Assembly (NCBI GenBank): GCA_964628905.1
Contig: CAZVNS010000007.1
Coordinates: forward strand, 1 to 64,000
DNA from: JAJPXC01 sp964628905
Lineage (GTDB): Bacteria > Bacteroidota > Bacteroidia > Bacteroidales > Muribaculaceae
Direction: 5' to 3'
Length of the DNA stretch: 64,000 nucleotides
Positions 17,049 to 25,712 of this stretch are shown in pieces. Every line of letters starts with the position of its first letter. Within the stretch, counting starts at the first letter, position 1. A program made the translations under genes and the position numbers. The notes beneath the pieces were generated by a model. That model saw nothing but the letters and a program-made list of their open reading frames with translations, was not told where the DNA came from and searched no databases.

Positions 17049-17924
17049 ATGACCATAATCGACGGAAAGGCCACCGCGGCGGCCATCAAGCAAGAAATAG
17101 CCGCCCAAGTTGACCAAATCACAGCCAAGGGGGGGCGCCGCCCCCACCTGGCTGCTATCCTCGTTGGGCACGACGGCGGCTCCGAAACCTATGTGGCCAA
17201 CAAGGTGAAAGCCTGTGAGGAATGTGGCTTCCAGTCGACCCTCATCCGCTATGAGGACGATGTCGAACAAGACACCCTCCTCGCCAAAATAGCCGAGCTC
17301 AACGCCGACCCCGCGGTCGACGGCTTCATCGTGCAGCTACCTCTGCCCCGACACATCGACGAGCAGCGCATCATCGAGGCCATCGACCCACGAAAGGATG
17401 TCGACGGCTTCCATCCGGTCAACGTAGGGCGCATGTCGATCGGTCTCCCCTGCTTCCTCCCCGCCACCCCCTCAGGCATCATGGAGCTACTGCGACGCTA
17501 CAACGTGCCCACCCGCGGCAAGCGTTGCGTGGTGCTGGGCCGCAGCAACATCGTGGGCAAGCCCATGGCCATGCTCATGCTACAGAAGGGTGAGCCGGGC
17601 AACACCACCGTCACCGTCTGCCACAGCCACACCCAGGGGCTCAAGGAGATATGCCGCGAGGCCGACATCATCATCGCAGCCCTCGGCGCTCCCGGCTTCG
17701 TCACAGCCGACATGGTCAAGGATGGCGCCACGGTGATCGACGTGGGCACCACCCGCGTGCCCGACGCATCGCGCAAGTCAGGCTTCCGCCTGTCGGGCGA
17801 CGTCGACTTCGCCAACGTGGCCCCCAAGTGCGCCTACATCTCCCCCGTGCCCGGTGGAGTCGGCCCTATGACCATCGTCTCGCTCATGCGCAACACCCTC
17901 CAGGCCTACCTCTCCAACCACTAA
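17049..17924 (+). CDS. folD: Bifunctional methylenetetrahydrofolate dehydrogenase/cyclohydrolase
   Basis: Interconverts 5,10-methylene- and 10-formyl-THF with NADP. The 291-residue protein has the catalytic YVANKVKACEECG region (Tyr and Lys of the cyclohydrolase site), VQLPLPRH, the NADP-binding VLGRSNIVGKPMAMLM and the family signature PVPGGVGPMTI. It starts 8 nt after ffh. Its product 10-formyl-THF is the donor used by Fmt, encoded at the left end of the window. Confidence 0.96.
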   Translation: MTIIDGKATAAAIKQEIAAQVDQITAKGGRRPHLAAILVGHDGGSETYVANKVKACEECGFQSTLIRYEDDVEQDTLLAKIAELNADPAVDGFIVQLPLPRHIDEQRIIEAIDPRKDVDGFHPVNVGRMSIGLPCFLPATPSGIMELLRRYNVPTRGKRCVVLGRSNIVGKPMAMLMLQKGEPGNTTVTVCHSHTQGLKEICREADIIIAALGAPGFVTADMVKDGATVIDVGTTRVPDASRKSGFRLSGDVDFANVAPKCAYISPVPGGVGPMTIVSLMRNTLQAYLSNH

Positions 17925-17937
17925 CACCCCTCCGCCC

Positions 17938-19089
17938 TTGCTCCCTTTCCTGCTGATTTTAGCCGGGCTATGTTGCCAATTCGTCGAGGCCGCACAGCCT
18001 CAGGCCACGCTGCTCTTCGCCGGCGACGCCATGATGCACCAGGCGCAGATCGACGCCGCACGCCGCTCCGACGGCAGCTACAACTACGACTCTTGCTTCG
18101 TCGAGGTGGCCCCCATAATCCGCAACGCCGACTACGCCATCGTCAACCTCGAGACACCCTTAGGTGGCGCGCCCTACTCAGGCTACCCCTGCTTCTGCGC
18201 CCCCGACAGCTATGCCACAGCCCTTACCGACGCGGGGTTCGATCTCTTCCTTACGGCCAACAACCACACCCTCGACCGGCGCGACCGCGGCCTGCGACGC
18301 ACCGCGGCCACCCTCGACTCACTCCGTATTCCCCATTTAGGCACCTACACCAACGCCGCACAACGCGAAGAGCGTCTACCTATGATCAAGACAATCAACG
18401 GCTTCAAGGTGGCGATGCTCAACTACACCTACGGCACCAACGGCATCTCGGTGCAGGGCGATGCGGTGGTCGACTACATCGACCGCCCAACAATAGACTA
18501 CGACGTGGCCAAAGCACGTGCCGAAGGGGCCGAAATCATCATGGCCGCTATTCACTGGGGCAACGAGTACCAGCTGCTACCTCACGCCTCACAGCGCGAA
18601 CTCGCGCAATTTCTTGTCGACCAAGGCGTGGAACTGATCATCGGCGGACACCCACACGTGATACAGCCGATGGAAATGCGTCGCGGCAAAGATGGGCGTA
18701 ACACCTTAGTGGTCTATTCCTTAGGCAACTTCATCTCAAACATGAAGACCCGCGATACCCGGGGCGGCGCATTGGTCGAAGCCACCCTGCGACGCGACTC
18801 CACAGGCCGCGCCTACGTGGCCGACGCGCAGTATCGCCTGGTGTTCACCGAAGCCCCCTCGGCCAAGAGCCGACAGTTCAAGTTGTACCCGGCCGAGGAT
18901 GTCACCTCAGGCCCTTGGGCAAGCCACTGCAAAGCCTTCACCCTATCGGCAACAGCGATCTTCGACCGCAACAACATCGACGTCAGCCGCAACACCACCC
19001 ACATGGTATATCCTGTGATACAGCCCATCGTAGACCGCATCCACCCATACGCCCTGTGGCTCAACCAATTCCTAAATGATTTCAGGTAA
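17938..19089 (+). CDS. CapA/PgsA-family metallophosphatase-fold protein
   Basis: A 383-residue exported protein of the CapA (poly-gamma-glutamate synthesis) family. A signal peptide (LPFLLILAGLCCQFVEA) is followed by the metallophosphatase-like blocks LLFAGDAMMH, NLETPLGG, LTANNHTLDR, AIHWGNEY and GGHPHVIQPME. The start must be the TTG at 17938, because the first in-frame ATG lies beyond the signal peptide and inside the first conserved motif. The true substrate is unknown; many homologues occur without capsule genes, as here. It is the last gene of the panC operon, and its 3' end overlaps convergent feoB by 8 bp. Confidence 0.85.
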   Translation: MLPFLLILAGLCCQFVEAAQPQATLLFAGDAMMHQAQIDAARRSDGSYNYDSCFVEVAPIIRNADYAIVNLETPLGGAPYSGYPCFCAPDSYATALTDAGFDLFLTANNHTLDRRDRGLRRTAATLDSLRIPHLGTYTNAAQREERLPMIKTINGFKVAMLNYTYGTNGISVQGDAVVDYIDRPTIDYDVAKARAEGAEIIMAAIHWGNEYQLLPHASQRELAQFLVDQGVELIIGGHPHVIQPMEMRRGKDGRNTLVVYSLGNFISNMKTRDTRGGALVEATLRRDSTGRAYVADAQYRLVFTEAPSAKSRQFKLYPAEDVTSGPWASHCKAFTLSATAIFDRNNIDVSRNTTHMVYPVIQPIVDRIHPYALWLNQFLNDFR

Positions 19090-21496
19090 ATAGCAACGCT
19101 ATGCGGTAGGTAGCGAAGGCCAACAGCCAAGCAACCACCGTATTATAGACCACCGCGAACGCTCCGTAGCGCCAACTGCCGCTCTCCTTGACTATGGCTG
19201 TGATCGTGGCCAGGCAGGGACAATAGAGCAGTATGAACACCATGAACGCCAAGGCCGAAGCTGCGGTGAAGTCAGGCTGACCCGTGACGCTCGAAGGCAC
19301 GGTGAGACGCTCTTTAAGGGTCTGCGAAGTAGCCTCATCGTCGCCGGTATACAGCACTCCCAAGGTCGACACCACAATCTCCTTAGCCGGAACTCCCGCG
19401 AGGGCGGCCACCGACGCGCGCCAGTGACATCCGATAGGCTCCAGCACCGGGTTGATGGCCTTGCCGAGCATCTCCAGATAAGAGTCGCTCTCGGGGTCAA
19501 TCTTAGTGTCGTCAACCAAGCCGGTGCCATCAGGAGCCACCGCCGTCGACTGCTCGTCGTGCAGGGGGAAGTAGTTCAACGCCCACACCACGATGCTGGC
19601 TATCAGGATGATGCCACCCATCTTCTTGAGATATTGCTGTCCCTTCCACCACATGTGGCGCAACGACGCCCGCATTGTGGGGACACGGTAGGGGGGCAGC
19701 TCCATCACAAACGGCGTGACGTCGGCCTTGAAATAAAGTTTGCGCAACAGCTTGGCTGTCAGCATCGCCACAAGTATGCCGAGCATGTACAGCCCAAAGA
19801 ACACCAAGGCTGCGTGAGCCGAGAAGAATGTGCCTATCAGCAGCACATAGATGGGCAGTCGAGCCGAGCACGACATGAGCGGGTTGATCAATATCGTGAT
19901 CAGCCGCGAGCTCTTGCTCTCAATCGACTGCGCAGCCATGATCGCCGGCACGTTGCAGCCGAAGCCCATCACCAGCGGGATGAACGACTTGCCATGTAGC
20001 CCGATGCGGTGCATCAGCTTGTCCATGATGAAGGCCGCACGCGCCATGTAGCCCGAGTCCTCCATAAATGATATGCAGAAGAAGAGTATCAGTATGTTAG
20101 GCAGGAACACAATGACTCCCCCCACTCCACCGATCACTCCGTCGCCGATCATATCCTTCAACGGGCCGTCGGGCATCGTGTGCTCAACAAATTGACTCAG
20201 CCACCTCACCCCCGACTCTATCCATCCCTGGGGGTACGCCCCGAGCCAGAACGTGAGCCAGAATATGGCGAACATTATGGCCAGGAATATGGGGAAGCCG
20301 AAGAGCTTGTTGGTGACGATGGCGTCGATGATGCGGGTCGACTCTGAGGCTGCCTGCGGGCGGTTCTCCATAGTTTCGGCAAGCGCGCCGCCGATAAATC
20401 CGTATTTCTCGTTGGCTATCACCGACGATATGTCCTCATTGCGAAGGTTCTCGATGGCTGCCACCTGACGGTCGCGCAGAGCCAGCAGCTCATCGCGGCG
20501 GGGGTCGCCTTCGAACATCTGCTCCACCTCACGGTCGCGCTCCAGCAGCTTGATAGCCAAGTAGCGGGGGGAGAAGTGACGTCCGATGTAGGGATCCTTC
20601 TTGAGTTCGTCGATGATCAGTCGCAACCCCTGCTCCACGTCCTGTCCGAGGTTGACGTGCACGTGGCGCACATCCCGCTGCTTACCCTCATAGACTGCTA
20701 TGATAGTGTCAAACAGCCGGTCGATACCTTTGCCGGTCTTCGACACCGTAGGCACCACCGGCACGCCGATCATGCCTCCGAGGGTCTCATAGTCGAGCTT
20801 GGCGCCCGACGAGCGCAACTCATCGTACATGTTCAGGGCTATCACCATCGAGCGGTCCATGTCGATCAGCTCAGTGGTCAGATACAGGTTGCGTTCCAGG
20901 TTGGAGGCATCGACCACGTTGACTATCACGTCGGGGGTCTCATCCTTCAAGTAGCGGCGCACATACAGCTCCTCGGGGGAATAGGCCGTGAGCGAGTAAG
21001 TGCCGGGGAGGTCGACAAGGTTGATGGTATAGTCGCTATGTCGCACCACACCGCAGGTAGCGCCCACGGTGACGCCGCTGTAGTTGCCCACATGCTGCCT
21101 GGCACCCGAGGCGAAGTTGAAGAGTGAGGTCTTGCCACAGTTGGGATTGCCCACGAGAGCCACGTTAATAGTGTGACGCAGAGTATTGTAGCGCATCATC
21201 GGAGGCTCGCAGGCATCGCCATTTATCACGTTGATATGCGAGCTTGGCGCACAAGCGTCATCACCATCGACGCGCACCACCTCCACCAGGTTAGCCTCCG
21301 ACATTCGTAATGAAACCTCGTAGCCCATCAGGCGATACTTCACCGGGTCGCGCAACGGGGCACTCTGCAAAGCCGTGATCTCACGTCCGCGCACAAAACC
21401 CATCTCGATCACACGCTTGCGGAAAGCGCCGTGGCCGTGAATTTTCACCACCACCGCCTTCTCCCCCGGCTGCAAGTCCGACAGTCTCAATTTCAT
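19082..21496 (-). CDS. feoB: Ferrous iron transporter, FeoA-FeoB fusion
   Basis: Inner-membrane Fe(II) uptake protein of 804 residues. Residues 1 to about 78 form an SH3-like FeoA domain (GEKAVVVKIHGHGAFRKRVIEMGF). The FeoB G-domain follows, with GNPNCGKTSLFN (G1, about 116-127), DLPGTYSLTAY (G3) and NMYDEL, then the GDI helical domain and a C-terminal membrane channel with eight or so segments (FIPLVMGFGCNVPAIMA; LAGVPAKEIVVSTLGVLY). FeoAB fusion is common in Bacteroidetes. No Fur box or clear TAnnTTTG box was found upstream. Confidence 0.96.
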   Translation of the reverse strand: MKLRLSDLQPGEKAVVVKIHGHGAFRKRVIEMGFVRGREITALQSAPLRDPVKYRLMGYEVSLRMSEANLVEVVRVDGDDACAPSSHINVINGDACEPPMMRYNTLRHTINVALVGNPNCGKTSLFNFASGARQHVGNYSGVTVGATCGVVRHSDYTINLVDLPGTYSLTAYSPEELYVRRYLKDETPDVIVNVVDASNLERNLYLTTELIDMDRSMVIALNMYDELRSSGAKLDYETLGGMIGVPVVPTVSKTGKGIDRLFDTIIAVYEGKQRDVRHVHVNLGQDVEQGLRLIIDELKKDPYIGRHFSPRYLAIKLLERDREVEQMFEGDPRRDELLALRDRQVAAIENLRNEDISSVIANEKYGFIGGALAETMENRPQAASESTRIIDAIVTNKLFGFPIFLAIMFAIFWLTFWLGAYPQGWIESGVRWLSQFVEHTMPDGPLKDMIGDGVIGGVGGVIVFLPNILILFFCISFMEDSGYMARAAFIMDKLMHRIGLHGKSFIPLVMGFGCNVPAIMAAQSIESKSSRLITILINPLMSCSARLPIYVLLIGTFFSAHAALVFFGLYMLGILVAMLTAKLLRKLYFKADVTPFVMELPPYRVPTMRASLRHMWWKGQQYLKKMGGIILIASIVVWALNYFPLHDEQSTAVAPDGTGLVDDTKIDPESDSYLEMLGKAINPVLEPIGCHWRASVAALAGVPAKEIVVSTLGVLYTGDDEATSQTLKERLTVPSSVTGQPDFTAASALAFMVFILLYCPCLATITAIVKESGSWRYGAFAVVYNTVVAWLLAFATYRIALLFT

Positions 21497-21658
21497 CAGT
21501 TTACTCTTCTATTTTGGCTATACCGTATTGCTCTTTAGTCTAACTGACACTCGCCGCAGCGCAGGCACGCTCGGCAGCGACGTCGATTCACACCACAAAG
21601 TTCTTAAAAAATCCCCTCACTTATTTAAACTTTGTCTAAATTATAACATTTTTTAACA

Positions 21659-21706
21659 CCGCCCGCAAGTAGGGTCGCTCCCCGGAGCGTCCCTACTTGC
21701 GGGCGG
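21659..21706. repeat. REP-like palindrome, copy B (long symmetrical form)
   Basis: Two 23-nt arms pair with one mismatch around a 2-nt centre, from CCGCCCGCAAGTAGGG through GGTCGCTCC...GGAGCGTCC and back. It is the longest and most symmetrical copy. It sits in the feoB-topB gap, where it could also terminate topB transcription. Confidence 0.85.
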
Positions 21707-21745
21707 GGGCGCCAGCTTCGCTGTTGAAGCGGACACAACCGGGGG

Positions 21746-23575
21746 TTACTTTTTGGACTTTTTGGATTTTTCTTCGTCGGGGACTTGGATGCGGCGGAAG
21801 GTGTTGTCGGACAGGACGTTGAGCACGATGTCGCGGATTTGCTGCTTGAGCTGGGCGAGGAAGTCGGCGGGGGAGTCGTCGCCGCGCTCTATCATGCGCA
21901 GGCGCCGCTCCCAGATGCCGGTGAGCTTTGCGCTCTTGAGCAGGTCTTGGTTGATGGTGTCTATCAGGTCGATGCCGGCCTGCGTGGCGAGGATGTTCTT
22001 GCGCTCGCGGCGTATGTAACGGCGCTTGAAGAGTGTTTCGATGATGGCGGCGCGGGTCGAGGGGCGGCCGATGCCGTTCTCCTTCATAGCTTCGCGCAAG
22101 TCCTCGTCGTCAACGGTTTTGCCGGCCGACTCCATGGCGCGCAACAGGGTTCCCTCGTTGTAATACTTCGGTGGCTGGGTCTGCCGCTTGAGCAACGATG
22201 GCTCGTGGGGGCCTGACTCACCGATGGTGAACGCCGGGAGTATACCTTCGTCGGCAGGCGCCTCAGCCTCCCCCTCCTCTTTTTTCACGCCATAGCTGAA
22301 TACGTTGCGCCACCCGGGGTCGGTGATCACCTTGCCGGTGGCCTTGAAGCCCTGCTTCCGCACCTCGGCCATCACTGTGGTCTGCTCAAACTGGCAGTCG
22401 GGATAGAATGCGGCGATAAATCGCTGGGCTATAAGGTGGTACATCTTGCGCTCGTCGCCCACAAGTATCTTTGGCGACTGTCCGGTGGGGATGATGGCAT
22501 GGTGGTCGGTGACCTTGGAGTTGTCAAACACCTTTTTGGACTTGGGGAGCCGTTTGGCGAGTATGGGGGCTGTGAGCGGTGCGTACGGCTCCATCTGGCG
22601 GAGTATCTCGGGCACTTTGGGGTAGATGTCGTCGGAGAGGTAGGTGGTGTCGACGCGGGGGTAGGTGGTGACCTTCTTTTCGTAAAGTGATTGGATGAGT
22701 TTGAGGGTCTCGTCGGCGGTCCACCCCCACTTCTTGTTGCACTCCACCTGGAGCGAAGTGAGGTCAAACAGCCGCGGGGGCTGCTCCTTCCCCTTCTTGC
22801 ACTGCGCGTCGGTAACGGTCAGGGGCTGTCCGGTGATGGCCTCGAGGGCGGCTTGTGCGTCGGCTTCGGTGGTGAAACGTCCTGAGGTGGCGTTGAAGGT
22901 GGTGGTGCGGTAGAGGGTCTTGAGTTCCCAGAAGTCCTCGGGCTTGAAGTTGTCAATCTCGCGCTGTCGCTGCACGATCAGGGCGAGTGTGGGGGTCTGC
23001 ACGCGGCCGATTGAGAGCACTTTGCCCGGCTCGGAGTATTTGAGCGAGTAGAGGCGTGTGGCGTTCATGCCTAAGATCCAGTCGCCGATGGCGCGCGAGA
23101 GTCCGGCATGGTATAGGCGGTCGAAGTCGGCCTGTGGGCGCAGGTGCTTGAAGCCATCGCGTATTGAGTCGTCGGTAAGCGACGATATCCACAGGCGCTC
23201 CACGGGGCACTTTATGCCGGCCTTCTGCATCACCCAACGCTGTATCAGTTCACCCTCCTGACCGGCATCACCGCAGTTGATCACCTTCTCAGCCTTTGAT
23301 ATCAGTGTCTTGATCACGTCAAACTGGCGTCGGATGCCGTTGTCGTCGATGAGCTTGATGCCAAATTTGGGGGGTATCATGGGCAGTGCGCCGAGCGACC
23401 ATCGCCGCCACAGGTCGGTGTAGTCGTGCGGCTCCTTCAGGCAGCAGAGGTGTCCGTAAGTCCAGGTGACGCAGCAGCGCTCACCCTCGTAATACCCCTG
23501 ACGCTTGACGTTGGCCCCCAATATCTTGGCGATATCGGCGGCCACGGAGGGTTTCTCGGTGATGCAGACTATCAT
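21746..23575 (-). CDS. topB: DNA topoisomerase III (type IA)
   Basis: Type IA topoisomerase that decatenates DNA through a transient 5'-phosphotyrosine. The 609-residue protein has the Toprim domain at the N-terminus (VCITEKPSVAADIA; NCGDAGQEGELIQRWV) and the family stretch SIGRVQTPTLALIV. The active-site tyrosine is in TTYPRVDTTYLSDD. The tail is short and lysine/serine-rich, without zinc fingers, as expected for TopB rather than TopA. Its start overlaps the mazG stop by four bases. Confidence 0.93.
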   Translation of the reverse strand: MIVCITEKPSVAADIAKILGANVKRQGYYEGERCCVTWTYGHLCCLKEPHDYTDLWRRWSLGALPMIPPKFGIKLIDDNGIRRQFDVIKTLISKAEKVINCGDAGQEGELIQRWVMQKAGIKCPVERLWISSLTDDSIRDGFKHLRPQADFDRLYHAGLSRAIGDWILGMNATRLYSLKYSEPGKVLSIGRVQTPTLALIVQRQREIDNFKPEDFWELKTLYRTTTFNATSGRFTTEADAQAALEAITGQPLTVTDAQCKKGKEQPPRLFDLTSLQVECNKKWGWTADETLKLIQSLYEKKVTTYPRVDTTYLSDDIYPKVPEILRQMEPYAPLTAPILAKRLPKSKKVFDNSKVTDHHAIIPTGQSPKILVGDERKMYHLIAQRFIAAFYPDCQFEQTTVMAEVRKQGFKATGKVITDPGWRNVFSYGVKKEEGEAEAPADEGILPAFTIGESGPHEPSLLKRQTQPPKYYNEGTLLRAMESAGKTVDDEDLREAMKENGIGRPSTRAAIIETLFKRRYIRRERKNILATQAGIDLIDTINQDLLKSAKLTGIWERRLRMIERGDDSPADFLAQLKQQIRDIVLNVLSDNTFRRIQVPDEEKSKKSKK

Positions 23576-24351
23576 TCGTGCTTGGCTTCGTTCCAGAGCT
23601 CGTCCATCTCGGCGAGCGTGAGGTCCTTGATGCGCTTGCCCATCTTGGTGGCTCGCTGCTCGATATGGTTGAAGCGGGCGATGAATTTCTTGTTGGTCTT
23701 CTCCAGGGCGTTCTCAGGGTTGACCTTGTAAAGGCGGGCGGCGTTGATGACACTGAACAGCAGGTCGCCAAATTCCTCCTCGATGTGAGCCTGATCCCCT
23801 TCGGCGATAGCCGACTGCACTTCGCCAAGCTCCTCCCGCACCTTGTCCCACACATCCTCGCGCTTCTCCCAGTCGAAGCCCACGTTGGCGGCTTTTTCCT
23901 GAATGCGGTCGGCCTTGATCATGGCAGGTAGGGCCGATGGCACTCCGGCGAGCACTGTACGGTTGCCGCCGCGCTCCTTGAGCTTGAGTTCCTCCCAGTT
24001 CTGGAGCACCTGCTCGGTGGAGTCCACCATGGTCTCGCCAAACACGTGGGGGTGGCGGAATATGAGCTTATTGTTGAGCATGTCGGCCACGTCGGCGATG
24101 TCAAACCGCCCCTTTTCCTCCCCGATTTTGGAGTAGAAAAGTATGTGGAGCAGCACGTCGCCCAGCTCTTTGGCGATGTTGGGGGTATCGTCGTTGATCA
24201 GAGCCTCGGAGAGCTCGTAAGCCTCCTCGATGGTGTTTGCGCGGAGGCTCTCGTTGGTCTGCTTGGCATCCCAGGGGCACTTGACGCGGAGTATGTTGAG
24301 CGTTTCGATCACGCGGCCGAGGGCGGCAAGCTTTTCTTCTTGTGTGTGCAT
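23572..24351 (-). CDS. mazG: Nucleoside triphosphate pyrophosphohydrolase MazG
   Basis: Hydrolyses NTPs and dNTPs to monophosphates and PPi, probably in house-cleaning or (p)ppGpp-related control. The 259-residue protein contains two MazG repeats. Each has the EExxE...D metal motif: EEAYELSEA...KELGDVLLHI and REELGEVQSAI...EEEFGDLLFSV. The ATG at 24351 (MHTQEEKLAAL) is used because the promoter lies between it and the longer open frame to 24471. It is the first gene of mazG-topB. Confidence 0.95.
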   Translation of the reverse strand: MHTQEEKLAALGRVIETLNILRVKCPWDAKQTNESLRANTIEEAYELSEALINDDTPNIAKELGDVLLHILFYSKIGEEKGRFDIADVADMLNNKLIFRHPHVFGETMVDSTEQVLQNWEELKLKERGGNRTVLAGVPSALPAMIKADRIQEKAANVGFDWEKREDVWDKVREELGEVQSAIAEGDQAHIEEEFGDLLFSVINAARLYKVNPENALEKTNKKFIARFNHIEQRATKMGKRIKDLTLAEMDELWNEAKHE

Positions 24352-24371
24352 CTTTTGTGATTTTAGAACCA

Positions 24372-24379
24372 CAAAGTTA
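24372..24379 (-). promoter_or_regulatory. Promoter -7 element of mazG-topB
   Basis: TAACTTTG on the minus strand lies 20 nt before the mazG ATG. It is back-to-back with the promoter of the PD40 gene. Confidence 0.65.
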
Positions 24380-24421
24380 CTAAATTTTCTAAACAATCGT
24401 GACATTCTCGCAAAGATTGAG

Positions 24422-24429
24422 TACCTTTG
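24422..24429 (+). promoter_or_regulatory. Promoter -7 element of the PD40 gene
   Basis: TACCTTTG matches TAnnTTTG 33 nt before the ATG at 24463. It overlaps, and so disqualifies, the earlier in-frame TTG at 24427. Confidence 0.65.
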
Positions 24430-24462
24430 AACCTCATTATCACCCACAACCAAGGGATAATC

Positions 24463-25704
24463 ATGAAACACCTTTGCAATACGTTAAAATATAGCATCTT
24501 AACCCTCACACTGGCCGCATCGGTCCTCACAGTCAGGGGCGTAGACAACACGCAGCTCGACCTTGCCGCCGAGAAGCTCCGGAGCTACGACATCGATGGT
24601 GCCCGCGAGCATGTCGACAAGTTCCTCAAGCAGGGTGGGCGCAAGGCCAAGCCCACAGCCGCCATGACCGCCGAGGCCGACGCCATGAGCGAGCGCATCG
24701 ACCGTGTGGAGATGATGCTCAACCGCGTGGAGCACATCGAGGTGGTCGACTCGCTGATCGTGAGCCGCGACGATTTCTTCACCCACTACCGGCTAAGTCC
24801 CGGAGCCGGAAGTCTGTTTGACACCCGCTCGCTCCCCGAAGAGTTGGGCTCATCAGCCTCAGGCATAGGCTACAAGTCGCCTGACGGCCGCAAGATCATC
24901 TGGGCTCAGCCCGACTCAACCGCCACCACCAGTCTCGTTGAGTCGTCAGCCCTGACCGACGGCTCCTGGGAGCGCCCCACCCCACTCCCCGGCTTGAGCG
25001 CCCAGGAAGCTGCCTACCCGTTCATGATGACCGATGGCGCCACGCTCTACTACGCCGCCGATGGCGAAGGCTCGTTGGGCGGTCTCGACATCTGGCTTAC
25101 CCGTTACGACGGCGAGCGATGGCTCGAGCCGCAAAACATCGGCATGCCCTACAATTCACCCTACGACGACTACATGATGGCTATCGACGAGACCACCGGC
25201 GCCGGATGGTGGGCCACCGACCGCAACCAGTTGGGCGACAGCATCACCATCTATATGTTCCGCCCCAACGAAATCCGCGAGAACTACCCCGACGACACCC
25301 CCGACATAGCCTCCAAAGCCATGCTCACCTCAATCCGCGACACTTGGCGCGATCCGCAGGGTGTGGCCGACTTCCTCAAAAAGCTCAACAGCGCCTCCCA
25401 TGGGCATCGCGGCGACACCACCGCGGAGCCGGAGTTCACCCTCTCCTTAGGCAACGGCCGCATCTACACTCAGCTCGACGACTTCCGCTCACCCATAGCA
25501 CGCGAGGCCATGGAGGACTACCTGATACTTGAGGACGAAATCCGCATCGACCGCATCGACCTCGACAACCTACGTCAGCAATACGCCCAGGGCGACCCCT
25601 CGTGCGGCCCTGACATATTGCAGCTCGAAGAGAAAATCCGCGCCAACCGGCACCAGCTCCTCGACCTGCGCAACCGCATCATCACAATCGAGAATCGCAA
25701 ATAA
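24463..25704 (+). CDS. Exported PD40 (WD40-like beta-propeller) protein
   Basis: A 413-residue protein with a signal peptide (MKHLCNTLKYSILTLTLAASVLTVRG). An N-terminal helical stretch resembles a TPR-type 'AAEKLRSYDIDGAREHVDKFL'. It is followed by PD40-like propeller blades: GIGYKSPDGRKIIWAQ, AAYPFMMTDGATLYYAADGEGSLGGLDIW and YDDYMMAIDETTGAGWWATDR. The last 60 residues are predicted helical and heptad-like (about 365-413). A periplasmic or surface role is likely; the ligand is unknown. It starts the run PD40-cstA-PHP with tight spacing (8 and 2 nt), so the three are probably co-transcribed. Confidence 0.8.
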   Translation: MKHLCNTLKYSILTLTLAASVLTVRGVDNTQLDLAAEKLRSYDIDGAREHVDKFLKQGGRKAKPTAAMTAEADAMSERIDRVEMMLNRVEHIEVVDSLIVSRDDFFTHYRLSPGAGSLFDTRSLPEELGSSASGIGYKSPDGRKIIWAQPDSTATTSLVESSALTDGSWERPTPLPGLSAQEAAYPFMMTDGATLYYAADGEGSLGGLDIWLTRYDGERWLEPQNIGMPYNSPYDDYMMAIDETTGAGWWATDRNQLGDSITIYMFRPNEIRENYPDDTPDIASKAMLTSIRDTWRDPQGVADFLKKLNSASHGHRGDTTAEPEFTLSLGNGRIYTQLDDFRSPIAREAMEDYLILEDEIRIDRIDLDNLRQQYAQGDPSCGPDILQLEEKIRANRHQLLDLRNRIITIENRK

Positions 25705-25712
25705 GTTTTGAA

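Noticed and set aside
19424..21127. Long plus-strand frames opposite feoB
   Set aside because: Antisense shadows of a GC-rich gene, without start signals or domains.
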